In this document: piece after piece, positions 1 through 6,850 of the stretch
How positions within the stretch are numbered: the stretch's first letter is position 1
Layout of the letters: each line of letters starts with the position of its first letter
NCBI GenBank assembly: GCA_938004015.1
Contig: CALKWU010000253.1
Span: 1-8,342 of the forward strand
Origin: an uncultured Oceanobacillus sp.
GTDB lineage: Bacteria; Bacillota; Bacilli; Bacillales; Amphibacillaceae
Direction: 5' to 3'
Length of the DNA: 8,342 nucleotides
Notes under the pieces: model-generated
Seen by the model: the letters and a program-made list of their open reading frames with translations, nothing else
Database searches by the model: none
Told to the model about the DNA's origin: nothing
Made by a program: the position numbers and the translations under genes

Positions 1-196
1 AAGGGACTTCTCCGGTCATATGCTTTGAATCCAATCCACTCATCGAATGGATAACGGGCATGTTTACGACTTTACACTACCAGAAGAATCCGAGTGTTTA
101 TATATCAATTCTTTTTTTCCAATCAACGTCCAGACGCGATGAAAATGTGTCCCTTCCGTTAAAAATTCCAAAACTTCGATTCACGAAATAAAATGC

Positions 197-225
197 TGGA
201 TTATTGGTTGCATTCTTATTATAAT
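197..225 (+). promoter_or_regulatory. Sigma-A-like promoter of the ABC exporter operon
   Basis: A perfect TATAAT lies at 220-225, in an AT-rich stretch about 40 bases before the exporter start codon. The hexamer at the right distance upstream (17-base spacer) is TGGATT at 197-202, which matches the TTGACA consensus at only three positions, so the promoter may be weak or helped by an activator. The implied transcript starts near 232 and has a leader of only about 35 bases. That leaves no room for the leader-peptide attenuator known for the related bmrCD exporter operon of B. subtilis. Confidence 0.55.
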
Positions 226-253
226 AGTAAAACAATTGTTATTATTAATACTT

Positions 254-259
254 GGAGGG
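254..259 (+). promoter_or_regulatory. RBS that fixes the TTG start of the first ABC subunit
   Basis: GGAGGG at 254-259 ends seven bases before the TTG at 267. An earlier in-frame TTG at 252 overlaps this Shine-Dalgarno sequence itself and cannot be the start. Confidence 0.8.
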
Positions 260-266
260 TCAGCTT

Positions 267-1997
267 TTGAAAAATGTGTTTTCCTTTTTGAAGCCTTACA
301 AAGTATCGATTGTCATTGCATATTCAATGATGCTTACGGAACTGGTCATCGAACTCCTCCTGCCGTTGTTTCTCGGACTGATGATCGATCAAGGCGTGCT
401 CCAGCAAGATATAGGGAATATTGTCATGTGGGGGAGCATCATGGTCGGGCTTGCCATTTTATCCTTTGGAGTTGGGGTCATCAATTCGTTCTACTCCTCC
501 CATGTCAGTTTCGCATTTGGTTACGATTTGCGGCAAAAACTGTTCTCCCGTATCCAATATTTTTCCTTTAAAAGTTTGAACCAATTTCCGACATCCGCTC
601 TAGTGACACGTTTTACCAATGATATCAGACAAATCCAAAATGCGATTTTCATGGGTTTGCGGATTATGGCAAAGGCCCCTCTTATCGCTCTTGGCGGCGT
701 CATTATGGCGTTTGTCGTGAACGTCCGGCTCGCATTGGTCTTTTTAGTGTCGGTGCCGATTTTGGTCCTGTTCATTTTCTTCGTCATGACATACGCAAGC
801 AGAATGTTTTCGAAAGTGCAAGCGAATGTCGATCATGTGAACCGGGTGATGCAGGAAAACCTTGCAGGAATGCGGCTCATCAAAGCCTTCACGAGACGTG
901 GTTTTGAAGAAGGGCGCTTTATGGAAGCCAATGAAAGTCTCGCCAAAACGACAAAAAAGACGTTCCGTTTTGTCGAATCTTCCATGCCGATCCTCCTCTT
1001 CATCATGAATTTGAGCATCGTGTTCATCCTTTGGTTCGGGAACATCCAGACGATCGGCGGCCATGCCCAAGTCGGGGAAGTCGTTTCCATCGTCAACTAT
1101 GCGATGCGGGTCGCCATGGCGATTTCAATGTTTTCATTCATCATCATGGTGCTTTCCCGCACGAAAGCATCAGCGGAACGAGTCGATGCCGTGTTATCCA
1201 TCGACGATCAAGGCGAAGAGGAAGAAGAAAGTAACGATCGTTCGGAAGTGGAACACGGATCTGTCACGTACCGCAACGTCCATTTTCAATACCCGAACAC
1301 AGATGAAGTCGTGTTGAAAGATGTCTCTTTCCATGTTGAGCCGGGTGAAACCTTGGCGATTATGGGGGCGACCGGGGCAGGGAAAACATCGATTTTCCAA
1401 TTGATGCCGCGTTTGTTCGAACCGATGGAAGGTGACATTTTCATCGATGATCGTCCGATTAAAGATTATCCTTTCAAATCGTTGAGGGACAGCATCGGTT
1501 ATGTGCCGCAAAGTCCGTTGCTTTTCACCGGAACGATTCGGGACAACATCACGTGGGGAAAAGAAGATGCGACGGAAGAAGAAATCATCCAAGCGGCAAA
1601 AGATGCGCAAATCCATGATACGATCATGACCTTACCGGATCGCTATGATACGGTTGTCGGTCAACGGGGCGTGAATCTCTCCGGCGGACAGAAACAGCGA
1701 ATTTCCATCGCTCGTGCACTCGTCCGGAAACCGAAAATTTTGATGCTCGATGACAGTACAAGCGCCCTTGACTTAGCGACGGAAGCCCGGCTGCTTCAAG
1801 CGATTGAGAAGTACAAATGCACGATGATGATCATCACGCAAAAAATTTCCACCGCAAGGAAAGCGGATCGCATCCTTTTGCTTGATGAAGGGGAAATCCT
1901 CGCAATCGGCACGCATGAAACATTGCTCGCTGAAGTCGAGTTATACCAACGAATCGTCGAATCCCAATACGGAAAGGAGCATGCCTATGTCCAATAA
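267..1997 (+). CDS. yfiB: Heterodimeric ABC exporter, subunit with degenerate catalytic residues (YfiB-like)
   Basis: A 576-residue half-transporter with a TTG start. An N-terminal six-helix exporter membrane domain (about residues 10-300) is followed by a nucleotide-binding domain with Walker A GATGAGKTS at 367-375, Q-loop Gln415, a canonical LSGGQ signature at 471-475, and Walker B ending in Asp495. Two catalytic positions are altered: the residue after Walker B is Asp496 instead of Glu, and the switch histidine is Gln525 (ITQKIST). In heterodimeric exporters such as TM287/288 and BmrCD, one subunit carries exactly these substitutions and builds the non-hydrolysing ATP site with its partner. 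The next gene overlaps by 11 bases and encodes that partner. Length and sequence best resemble B. subtilis YfiB as I remember it, though YheI/BmrC and YknU are relatives. The likely role is efflux of drugs or lipophilic compounds; the substrate cannot be read from sequence. Family call secure, symbol less so. Confidence 0.9.
   Translation: MKNVFSFLKPYKVSIVIAYSMMLTELVIELLLPLFLGLMIDQGVLQQDIGNIVMWGSIMVGLAILSFGVGVINSFYSSHVSFAFGYDLRQKLFSRIQYFSFKSLNQFPTSALVTRFTNDIRQIQNAIFMGLRIMAKAPLIALGGVIMAFVVNVRLALVFLVSVPILVLFIFFVMTYASRMFSKVQANVDHVNRVMQENLAGMRLIKAFTRRGFEEGRFMEANESLAKTTKKTFRFVESSMPILLFIMNLSIVFILWFGNIQTIGGHAQVGEVVSIVNYAMRVAMAISMFSFIIMVLSRTKASAERVDAVLSIDDQGEEEEESNDRSEVEHGSVTYRNVHFQYPNTDEVVLKDVSFHVEPGETLAIMGATGAGKTSIFQLMPRLFEPMEGDIFIDDRPIKDYPFKSLRDSIGYVPQSPLLFTGTIRDNITWGKEDATEEEIIQAAKDAQIHDTIMTLPDRYDTVVGQRGVNLSGGQKQRISIARALVRKPKILMLDDSTSALDLATEARLLQAIEKYKCTMMIITQKISTARKADRILLLDEGEILAIGTHETLLAEVELYQRIVESQYGKEHAYVQ
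1974..1979 (+). promoter_or_regulatory. RBS of the second ABC subunit, inside the first gene
   Basis: AAGGAG at 1974-1979 sits in the last codons of the upstream gene. It is seven bases from the ATG at 1987 but only one base from the ATG at 1981, so 1987 is the better start. The 11-base overlap of the two reading frames suggests translational coupling, fitting a 1:1 heterodimer. Confidence 0.75.
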
Positions 1998-3816
1998 AGA
2001 TTGGAAAGCCCCTTTTCAATATGAGAAGATCCCGCTCGACACTTCCAGCAAAAATAAGAAGGAACGGGCCAAAAATATGGGGGCGACGTTGAAACGGATT
2101 TGGCAGTATTTGTCCAAGCAAAAAGGAATGCTCACGCTCGTCATCCTCATGGTCGTCGCGAGCTCAGGCCTCAGTTTGCTCGGGCCATACATGGTCGGTA
2201 TGTCCATCGACCATTTCATCGTCACAAGGGAAATGGATGGTTTGGGGAAAGTGCTCGTTGCGTTGATATTTGTTTTCCTCTGCCATTCATTGGCGATATT
2301 TTTGCAGAACTTTTGGATGGTCGGGGTTGCACAAAACACGGTGTATGAATTGCGGGAAGATCTTTTCAAACAATTCCACCGCTTGCCGATTTCATATTTC
2401 GATAAACGGCAACACGGGGAATTGATGAGCCGCTTGACGAACGATATCGACAACGTGAACAACACGCTCAATTCATCGGTCATCCAAATCGCATCGAGTG
2501 TCTTGACCCTTACCGGGACGCTCATCGTCATGCTCCTGTTGAGTCCGATTTTGACGGTGGTGACGATGGTTATTGTTCCAATGATGTACTACGCGATGAA
2601 ATGGATCACTTCCCGCACGGGACCGCTCTACAAATTGCAACAAAAAAATCTCGGGGAAGTGAACGGTTATGTGGAAGAAATCGTCTCGGGACAGCATGTT
2701 GTAAAAACGTATTCCCAAGAAAAGAAAGTGATCGCCGCTTTTGAAGAACGGAACAATGAACTGAAGAAAACCGGGTTTTGGGCGTTGATGATTTCCGGAT
2801 TGATTCCGAAAGTGATGAACATGTTGAATTTTTTAAGTTTCGGACTCATCGCCCTTGTCGGCGGTTTACTTGCCATTTACAGCAATCAAGAATTGGTGAC
2901 CGTCGGAATCATCGTCATTTTCACCGAGTATGCACGGCAATTCACTCGTCCCCTCAATGAACTGTCGAACCAGTTCAACATCTTGCTTTCCGCCATTGCC
3001 GGAGCAGAAAGAGTGTTCAATGTAATGGATGAGGAAAAAGAAGAGCGGGACGAAGAACAAGCAATGGAAATCGAAGAGACAAACGGGCACATCATTTTTG
3101 ATGATGTCACTTTCGCATATGAAGAAGATATCGTCCTTGATAACATCAGTTTTGAAGCAAAACCTGGCCAAACGATCGCTTTCGTCGGTCATACCGGTGC
3201 AGGAAAAACGACGATCATCAACCTCATTTCCCGATTCTACAACTACGATTCCGGGAGAATCACGTTGGACGGCATCGATTTGAAAGCTATCAAACGAAGC
3301 AGTTTACGGAAACATATGGCATTTGTTCTCCAAGATGCCTTCCTCTTCCACGGGACGATCCGGGAAAACATCCGTTACGGAAAATTGGATGCGACGGATG
3401 AAGAAGTGATCCAAGCGGCAAAAGATGCGAATGCCCACGATTTCATCATGAAACTTCCCGACGGCTATGACACCGTCCTCGATCAAACGGGAAGCGGCAT
3501 CAGCCAAGGGCAGAAGCAATTGTTGACGATTGCCCGGGCGCTCATCGCCAATCCGTCGATTTTGATATTGGATGAAGCGACGAGCAATATCGACACGGTC
3601 ACGGAATTGAAAATCCAAGATGCGTTGAAACGGTTGATGAAAGGCAGAACGAGCCTTGTCATCGCCCATCGTTTGAATACAGTCAGGGAGGCCGACGTCA
3701 TCATCATGTTGGAACATGGAAAAATCATCGAAAAAGGAAATCATGATGAATTGATGGAACAAAAAGGCGCGTATTACAGTCTACAACAAAGCCAACTGTT
3801 GCAAGAAGCGAATTGA
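1987..3816 (+). CDS. yfiC: Heterodimeric ABC exporter, catalytically competent subunit (YfiC-like)
   Basis: A 609-residue half-transporter with a charged N-terminal tail of about 35 residues, an exporter membrane domain (about 40-330) and a nucleotide-binding domain. Walker A is GHTGAGKTT at 401-409, the Q-loop glutamine is Gln449, Walker B is ILILDE with Asp529 and catalytic Glu530, the D-loop reads TSNID, and the switch histidine is His561 (IAHRL). The signature is ISQGQ at 505-509 instead of LSGGQ. This complements the upstream subunit: the intact Walker/Glu/His set faces that partner's normal LSGGQ, while the degenerate signature faces the partner's Asp/Gln site. Such one-active-site architecture is established for TM287/288-type exporters. 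The upstream partner starts from the TATAAT promoter, and the pair is likely a single operon. I use the symbol by similarity to B. subtilis YfiC (about 600 residues); YknV and YheH/BmrD are alternatives. Confidence 0.9.
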   Translation: MSNKDWKAPFQYEKIPLDTSSKNKKERAKNMGATLKRIWQYLSKQKGMLTLVILMVVASSGLSLLGPYMVGMSIDHFIVTREMDGLGKVLVALIFVFLCHSLAIFLQNFWMVGVAQNTVYELREDLFKQFHRLPISYFDKRQHGELMSRLTNDIDNVNNTLNSSVIQIASSVLTLTGTLIVMLLLSPILTVVTMVIVPMMYYAMKWITSRTGPLYKLQQKNLGEVNGYVEEIVSGQHVVKTYSQEKKVIAAFEERNNELKKTGFWALMISGLIPKVMNMLNFLSFGLIALVGGLLAIYSNQELVTVGIIVIFTEYARQFTRPLNELSNQFNILLSAIAGAERVFNVMDEEKEERDEEQAMEIEETNGHIIFDDVTFAYEEDIVLDNISFEAKPGQTIAFVGHTGAGKTTIINLISRFYNYDSGRITLDGIDLKAIKRSSLRKHMAFVLQDAFLFHGTIRENIRYGKLDATDEEVIQAAKDANAHDFIMKLPDGYDTVLDQTGSGISQGQKQLLTIARALIANPSILILDEATSNIDTVTELKIQDALKRLMKGRTSLVIAHRLNTVREADVIIMLEHGKIIEKGNHDELMEQKGAYYSLQQSQLLQEAN

Positions 3817-3832
3817 AAGACAAAACTACGAG

Positions 3833-3849
3833 CACTAGGTATGCTAGTG
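3833..3849. repeat. Small inverted repeat downstream of the exporter operon
   Basis: CACTAG (3833-3838) and CTAGTG (3844-3849) form a perfect six-base-pair stem with a five-base loop in the 67-base gap between the exporter and yjcH. A six-T run follows only at 3862-3867, twelve bases beyond the stem, so this is at best a poor intrinsic terminator. It could equally be an operator-like site or chance. Confidence 0.35.
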
Positions 3850-3869
3850 ATGTGAAGAGACTTTTTTGA

Positions 3870-3876
3870 AGAGGTG
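3870..3876 (+). promoter_or_regulatory. RBS that fixes the TTG start of yjcH
   Basis: AGAGGTG at 3870-3876 is seven bases upstream of the TTG at 3884. The alternative in-frame TTG at 3866 would lie before this site and has no ribosome binding site of its own. Confidence 0.65.
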
Positions 3877-3883
3877 TAGTCCA

Positions 3884-4609
3884 TTGGCTAGAAAAGGGAA
3901 AATGGTCGACAAAACAATTGAAAGCAACTATTTAAATGAATCGAAAACGATTAAAATCTATTATCCGGAAACATTTTCCGAGCTATACAAGTATAATATT
4001 TGCATCATGTTCGACGGAGATGACTACTTCCAATTGGGACGGATTGCCACGTTAAGTGACCGCCTCCATGAAGACTATGAATTGATGAACACGATTTTCG
4101 TCGGCATCCACTATAAAGATGCCGCCGACCGGAGAAGGAAATACCATCCGAATGGCGAGGAACATGATGCATTCACCAACTTCGTCACGAAAGAAGTCGT
4201 GCCGCACTTGGATGATGAATTGCCGGCTTACCATCTCGGCAAAACGAGAATCCTTATGGGAGATTCACTTGCCGGTACATTTTCTTTGCTCACGGCCCTC
4301 CGCTATCCGAACACGTTCGGCAAAGTGATTTTACAGTCTCCTTTTATTGACGAACCGATTATGGACGTCATTAAACAAGCGGAAGATGTGAGCGGTTTGG
4401 ATATCTACCATACAATCGGCGAAAAAGAAGATGAAGCGAGGATGATTGATGGGAGAATCATCGATCAATTGACACCGAATCGGGAATTGAATCGTTTTTT
4501 AACGGAGAAAAACGTCCATTATATTTACCATGAGCTGGAAGACGGCGAACATACGTGGAAGTATTGGCAAATAGATATGCCGCGGGCTTTGACAAGCATC
4601 ATCGATTAA
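3884..4609 (+). CDS. yjcH: Putative esterase, enterochelin esterase-like alpha/beta hydrolase (YjcH)
   Basis: 241 residues from a TTG start giving MARKGKMVDKT, matching in length and N-terminus the B. subtilis YjcH protein (about 240 residues) as I recall it. The fold is the alpha/beta hydrolase of the esterase D / enterochelin esterase group (PF00756). Visible marks are an early strand-turn CIMFDGDDYF typical of the oxyanion side, the nucleophile elbow GDSLAG at 126-131 with Ser128, a likely acid residue within the GEKEDE stretch at 179-184, and a late His223 in DGEHTWKYW. No signal peptide is seen, so it is probably cytosolic. The substrate is unknown; a siderophore or other ester is possible but not shown. 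It precedes yjcG and yjcF in the same order as in B. subtilis. No convincing promoter lies in the 67-base gap upstream, so it may be read through from the exporter genes. Confidence 0.85.
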   Translation: MARKGKMVDKTIESNYLNESKTIKIYYPETFSELYKYNICIMFDGDDYFQLGRIATLSDRLHEDYELMNTIFVGIHYKDAADRRRKYHPNGEEHDAFTNFVTKEVVPHLDDELPAYHLGKTRILMGDSLAGTFSLLTALRYPNTFGKVILQSPFIDEPIMDVIKQAEDVSGLDIYHTIGEKEDEARMIDGRIIDQLTPNRELNRFLTEKNVHYIYHELEDGEHTWKYWQIDMPRALTSIID

Positions 4610-4664
4610 GTTCAAAAAAAGTTTATATAATTAACGTATCATTCATAGCATATTTCTATAAGTT

Positions 4665-4673
4665 TGTTATAAT
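4665..4673 (+). promoter_or_regulatory. Extended -10 sigma-A promoter for yjcG-yjcF
   Basis: TGTTATAAT at 4665-4673 contains a perfect TATAAT (4668-4673) preceded by the TGn extended -10 motif. The -35 position (4645-4650, ATAGCA) does not match consensus, which an extended -10 can compensate. The surrounding 110-base gap is very AT-rich. The start site would be near 4680, giving a leader of about 55 bases before yjcG. Confidence 0.6.
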
Positions 4674-4720
4674 AAAACATAAATTTATTTTCATTGCTAG
4701 ACGTGTGAAAAATATGAAAT

Positions 4721-4726
4721 GGGAGG
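4721..4726 (+). promoter_or_regulatory. RBS of yjcG
   Basis: GGGAGG at 4721-4726 lies seven bases before the ATG at 4734 and four before the ATG at 4731. Spacing and the family N-terminus favour 4734. The ATG at 4719 overlaps the site and is excluded. Confidence 0.7.
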
Positions 4727-4733
4727 TTTTATG

Positions 4734-5246
4734 ATGAATTTTGGAATTGCTTATTTTCCATCAAAAGAGATCCAAGATGCAGCGAATACGTATCGGAAAA
4801 TATACGATCCACAGTATACGAAAATTCCACCACATTTGACCTTGAAACCGAGTTTCCAATTACCTGAAGGAAAATTGGATGAAGTCGTGGAAGAACTGAG
4901 AAAAATTGCTAAAGAAACGAAGCCTTTCCCGATTCACATCAAAAAAGTGAGCTCCTTTGAACCTGTCACGAACACGATTTACTTTAAAGTCGAACCGACG
5001 GATGAAATCATTGAATTGGAAGAAAAATTCCAAAGCGGAATTTTTGAAAACAACCGGAAACATCCGTTTGTTCCGCACGTCACACTGGCACAAGAGTTGG
5101 AACATGATGAATTCAATGACATCCTCGGCAGGATGAATATGGAGAACCATCAATATGAAGACGTCCTCGATCGTTTCCAACTGCTCTATCAATTGGAAAA
5201 CGGCCAGTGGACAGTTTATGAAACCTTCGTACTAGGCCAGGGATGA
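4734..5246 (+). CDS. yjcG: 2H phosphoesterase / 2'-5' RNA ligase-like protein YjcG
   Basis: 170 residues, against about 171 for B. subtilis YjcG, which the N-terminus MNFGIAYFPSK and C-terminus LLYQLENGQWTVYETFVLG closely follow. The two HxT motifs that define the 2H phosphoesterase superfamily are present: HLTL with His34 and HVTL with His115, in the two lobes of the fold. These histidines form the active site in enzymes of the LigT/cyclic phosphodiesterase group, which act on 2'-5' or 2',3'-cyclic phosphate bonds in RNA or nucleotides. The physiological substrate of YjcG is not established. The protein has no membrane segments or signal peptide and should be cytosolic. The next gene starts three bases after its stop, so the two are translationally coupled. 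Confidence 0.92.
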   Translation: MNFGIAYFPSKEIQDAANTYRKIYDPQYTKIPPHLTLKPSFQLPEGKLDEVVEELRKIAKETKPFPIHIKKVSSFEPVTNTIYFKVEPTDEIIELEEKFQSGIFENNRKHPFVPHVTLAQELEHDEFNDILGRMNMENHQYEDVLDRFQLLYQLENGQWTVYETFVLGQG

Positions 5247-5249
5247 ACC

Positions 5250-5681
5250 ATGGAAGTGAAAATCGCAACAACAGCTGAAGAACGCAAAGATGCATTCTAC
5301 GTAAGAATGAAAGTGTTTGTGGAAGAACAAAACGTCCCGAAAGAAGAGGAAATGGATGAGTTTGATGAAACGGCTATCCATTTTGTCGGCTATGAAAATG
5401 GGAAAGCGGTAGCTGCAGGTAGAGTCCGCTTCATCGACGATTTCGGTAAATTGGAACGGATTTGTGTGATGAAAGCATATCGGGGCAAACATTTCGGCCG
5501 GACGTTGATGGAACAGATGGAAGAAACGATCCGCAAACATGGGTATCATAAAGCGAAACTCAATGCCCAAACCCATGCCGAAACGTTCTATGCGCAACAA
5601 GGTTATGAAACTGTATCCGACGTCTTTATGGATGCGGGAATTCCCCATGTGACGATGGTGAAGGAATTTTCGAATGATTAA
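5250..5681 (+). CDS. yjcF: GNAT-family N-acetyltransferase YjcF
   Basis: A 143-residue single-domain GNAT protein. The N-terminal stretch with VFVEEQNVPKEEEMDEFD (residues 22-39) resembles the ElaA/YjcF subgroup. The acetyl-CoA pyrophosphate loop is RGKHFG at 78-83, following the ERICV strand. The LNAQTHAETFYAQQGYE segment (104-120) is the usual motif B with an N-A-Q and a Tyr near the active site. It transfers an acetyl group from acetyl-CoA to an amine; the acceptor is not known. The ATG at 5250 has AGGGA (5239-5243) six bases upstream, inside the end of yjcG, only three bases after that gene's stop. It is the last gene of the yjcGF transcript, closed by the terminator at 5713-5743. B. subtilis YjcF is of similar length. 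Confidence 0.92.
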   Translation: MEVKIATTAEERKDAFYVRMKVFVEEQNVPKEEEMDEFDETAIHFVGYENGKAVAAGRVRFIDDFGKLERICVMKAYRGKHFGRTLMEQMEETIRKHGYHKAKLNAQTHAETFYAQQGYETVSDVFMDAGIPHVTMVKEFSND

Positions 5682-5712
5682 CGTTAAATGCACTCCATTT
5701 ATATATATTTGA

Positions 5713-5743
5713 GCCACTCCGTATAACTAGGGGTGGCGTTTTT
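5713..5743 (+). terminator. Intrinsic terminator of yjcG-yjcF
   Basis: GCCACTCC (5713-5720) pairs with GGGGTGGC (5730-5737) as an eight-pair stem with one G-T wobble and a nine-base loop, followed one base later by five Ts (5739-5743). It lies about 30 bases past the yjcF stop and insulates the DUF421 gene. Confidence 0.85.
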
Positions 5744-5800
5744 CATAATCTCTTGCCAGCGGTTCGACACGGTTTCTTTTAGCTATTGCCTTTCTCTTTC

Positions 5801-5829
5801 GCATATTTTTCTTCCGATTGGATAAGCTA
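5801..5829 (+). promoter_or_regulatory. Possible sigma-F-type forespore promoter
   Basis: GCATA (5801-5805) fits the sigma-F/sigma-G -35 pattern GYWTA. After 14 bases comes GGATAAGCTA (5820-5829), which fits the sigma-F -10 pattern GGnnAnAnTw except for one position. The spacer is one base shorter than usual. A start site near 5835 would fall just before the RBS at 5841. No sigma-A -10 is evident in this gap. The assignment is by eye and tentative. Confidence 0.35.
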
Positions 5830-5840
5830 AGTGCGCTGAC

Positions 5841-5846
5841 AGGAGG
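5841..5846 (+). promoter_or_regulatory. RBS of the DUF421 gene
   Basis: A perfect AGGAGG at 5841-5846, seven bases before the ATG at 5854. This rules out the in-frame TTG at 5818, which lies before it. Confidence 0.85.
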
Positions 5847-5853
5847 AAAAAAG

Positions 5854-6558
5854 ATGCAAGGCTTTCCAGAAATGTTTTTCGATCTTATTTTTGGCTTTTT
5901 CTCGCTTTTCATCTTGACGAAAATTTTAGGGAAAACCCAAATATCGCAAATTACCGCCTTTGATTTCATTTCAGCGATCGTTCTTGGTGAACTCCTTGGG
6001 AATGCGCTCTATGATGAAAAAATCGGGATTCCCCAAATCGCTTTCGTCGTCACCATATGGGGCGGACTCATGTATGTCACCGAACTCATCACCCAAAAAT
6101 TCAAACGCTCCCGGCACTTGCTTGAAGGAAGTCCGGTCATTATCATCAAAAATGGGAAACTCGTCCGCGATGAAATGAAAAAAAACAAGCTGGACGTCAA
6201 CCAGCTGAAACATATGCTGCGCTCGAAAGATGTCTTTTCATTGGATGAGGTGGAATATGCGATTCTTGAAACAAACGGCACGATTTCTGTGTTACGGAAA
6301 TCGGAGTTTCAAACACCGACGCGGAAAGATTTGAAGTTGGCCCCAGAACCGATCCGCTTGCCGATCACATTGATCAATGACGGAGAGATCATTTACGACA
6401 ATTTACGGGAAAAAAACTTGACGGAAGAATGGTTGTTGAATGAGTTGGAAAAGCAGAATTATAAACTGGAGGACATTTTTCACGCGGAATATGAAAAAGA
6501 CAAGGAACTGCAAATTTATCCGATCGTCAATCGGAATCATCAAAAATGGGATGTATGA
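5854..6558 (+). CDS. YetF/DUF421-family membrane protein
   Basis: 234 residues. Three hydrophobic segments at about 8-24, 35-52 and 60-80 form the membrane part, including the family-typical GKTQISQITAFDFISAIVLG region. A soluble part follows that begins LEGSPVIIIKNGKLV (90-104) and includes LDEVEYAILETNGTISVL (130-147), the hallmark of DUF421. A second, weaker copy of this soluble half follows (about 175-225). The family (B. subtilis YetF, YdfS, YrbG, YkjA) has no settled biochemical role; several members belong to sporulation regulons and a relative, 2Duf, affects spore heat resistance. The DUF1657 domain of 2Duf is absent here. It is a single-gene unit bounded by the terminators at 5713-5743 and 6542-6580, and a possible forespore promoter lies upstream. 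I cannot say which paralogue it is. Confidence 0.88.
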   Translation: MQGFPEMFFDLIFGFFSLFILTKILGKTQISQITAFDFISAIVLGELLGNALYDEKIGIPQIAFVVTIWGGLMYVTELITQKFKRSRHLLEGSPVIIIKNGKLVRDEMKKNKLDVNQLKHMLRSKDVFSLDEVEYAILETNGTISVLRKSEFQTPTRKDLKLAPEPIRLPITLINDGEIIYDNLREKNLTEEWLLNELEKQNYKLEDIFHAEYEKDKELQIYPIVNRNHQKWDV

Positions 6559-6580
6559 CATTCATACAGTCCCATTTTTT
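6542..6580. terminator. Bidirectional terminator shared by the DUF421 gene and the convergent small gene
   Basis: A near-perfect inverted repeat: AAAAATGGGATGTATG (6542-6557) against CATACAGTCCCATTTTT (6563-6579), with one bulged base and a tiny loop. It is flanked by an A run on the left and a T run on the right, so it can end transcripts in both directions. The left arm comprises the final codons of the DUF421 gene, and its stop codon (6556-6558) lies at the apex. The convergent gene's stop codon (6579-6581) abuts the other foot. Confidence 0.88.
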
Positions 6581-6842
6581 AAATGATTTCGTTAATCCTC
6601 TGCCCTTTTCCTGTAATATCCGCATAGGCCTGATCGATGGCGGCAGCAGGCGGGATGTCCAGAGAAGCGGATTGATAAATGTCCGGATTGAAACGTTCGT
6701 GATTCGTCTTAACTTCTTGATGATTTTTCTCAAGGACTGGCCGGAATGTTCGGTTGACGGCAGAGACGGATGTGTCTTCACCACGGATACGTTCTTGGTA
6801 ATCGACATATTGATACCTTTCAACCGGAAGAATGTATCCCAT
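6579..6842 (-). CDS. Small hypothetical protein, Tyr/Gln-rich N-terminus
   Basis: 87 residues, start ATG at 6842 (complement), chosen because AAAGGGG (complement of 6851-6857) is eight bases upstream. A longer form from 6860 would place its start at that ribosome site. I do not recognise a named family. The N-terminus is MGYILPVERYQYVDYQERIR, with aromatic residues at regular spacing. The rest is hydrophilic, apart from an Ala-rich stretch (IPPAAAIDQAYADI), and there is no Cys, Trp, signal peptide or membrane helix. It is likely soluble and partly disordered. The gene stands alone, convergent with the DUF421 gene and divergent from cotZ, with its stop codon touching the shared terminator. Its position in a sporulation block suggests, but does not show, a spore-related role. 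A proper RBS and terminator argue that it is a real gene. Confidence 0.75.
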   Translation of the reverse strand: MGYILPVERYQYVDYQERIRGEDTSVSAVNRTFRPVLEKNHQEVKTNHERFNPDIYQSASLDIPPAAAIDQAYADITGKGQRINEII

Positions 6843-6850
6843 TCTGAATT

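Noticed and set aside
3..191. A 62-codon plus-strand open frame running in from the left edge
   Set aside because: No recognisable motif, no terminator after its stop, and the opposite strand is equally open in part; I cannot support it as the 3' end of a gene.
226..266. A leader-peptide attenuator like bmrB before the exporter
   Set aside because: The gap from the TATAAT box to the start codon is about 40 bases, with no small frame with an RBS and no terminator hairpin.
1194..1616. Long antisense open frames inside the two ABC genes (for example 1194-1616 and 3304-3762)
   Set aside because: These mirror the codon bias of the real genes; their translations are rich in Arg, His and Phe with no recognisable domain and no start signals.
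1882..1986. A 35-residue longer start for the second ABC subunit
   Set aside because: It would overlap the first subunit by over 100 bases, has no ribosome site, and its extra residues are a shifted reading of the first gene's conserved C-terminus. The ATG at 1987 has an ideal RBS.
5854..6558. DUF421 gene as a 2Duf-type heat-resistance protein of a spoVA2mob element
   Set aside because: 2Duf carries a DUF1657 domain and lies among spoVA genes; neither is present here.
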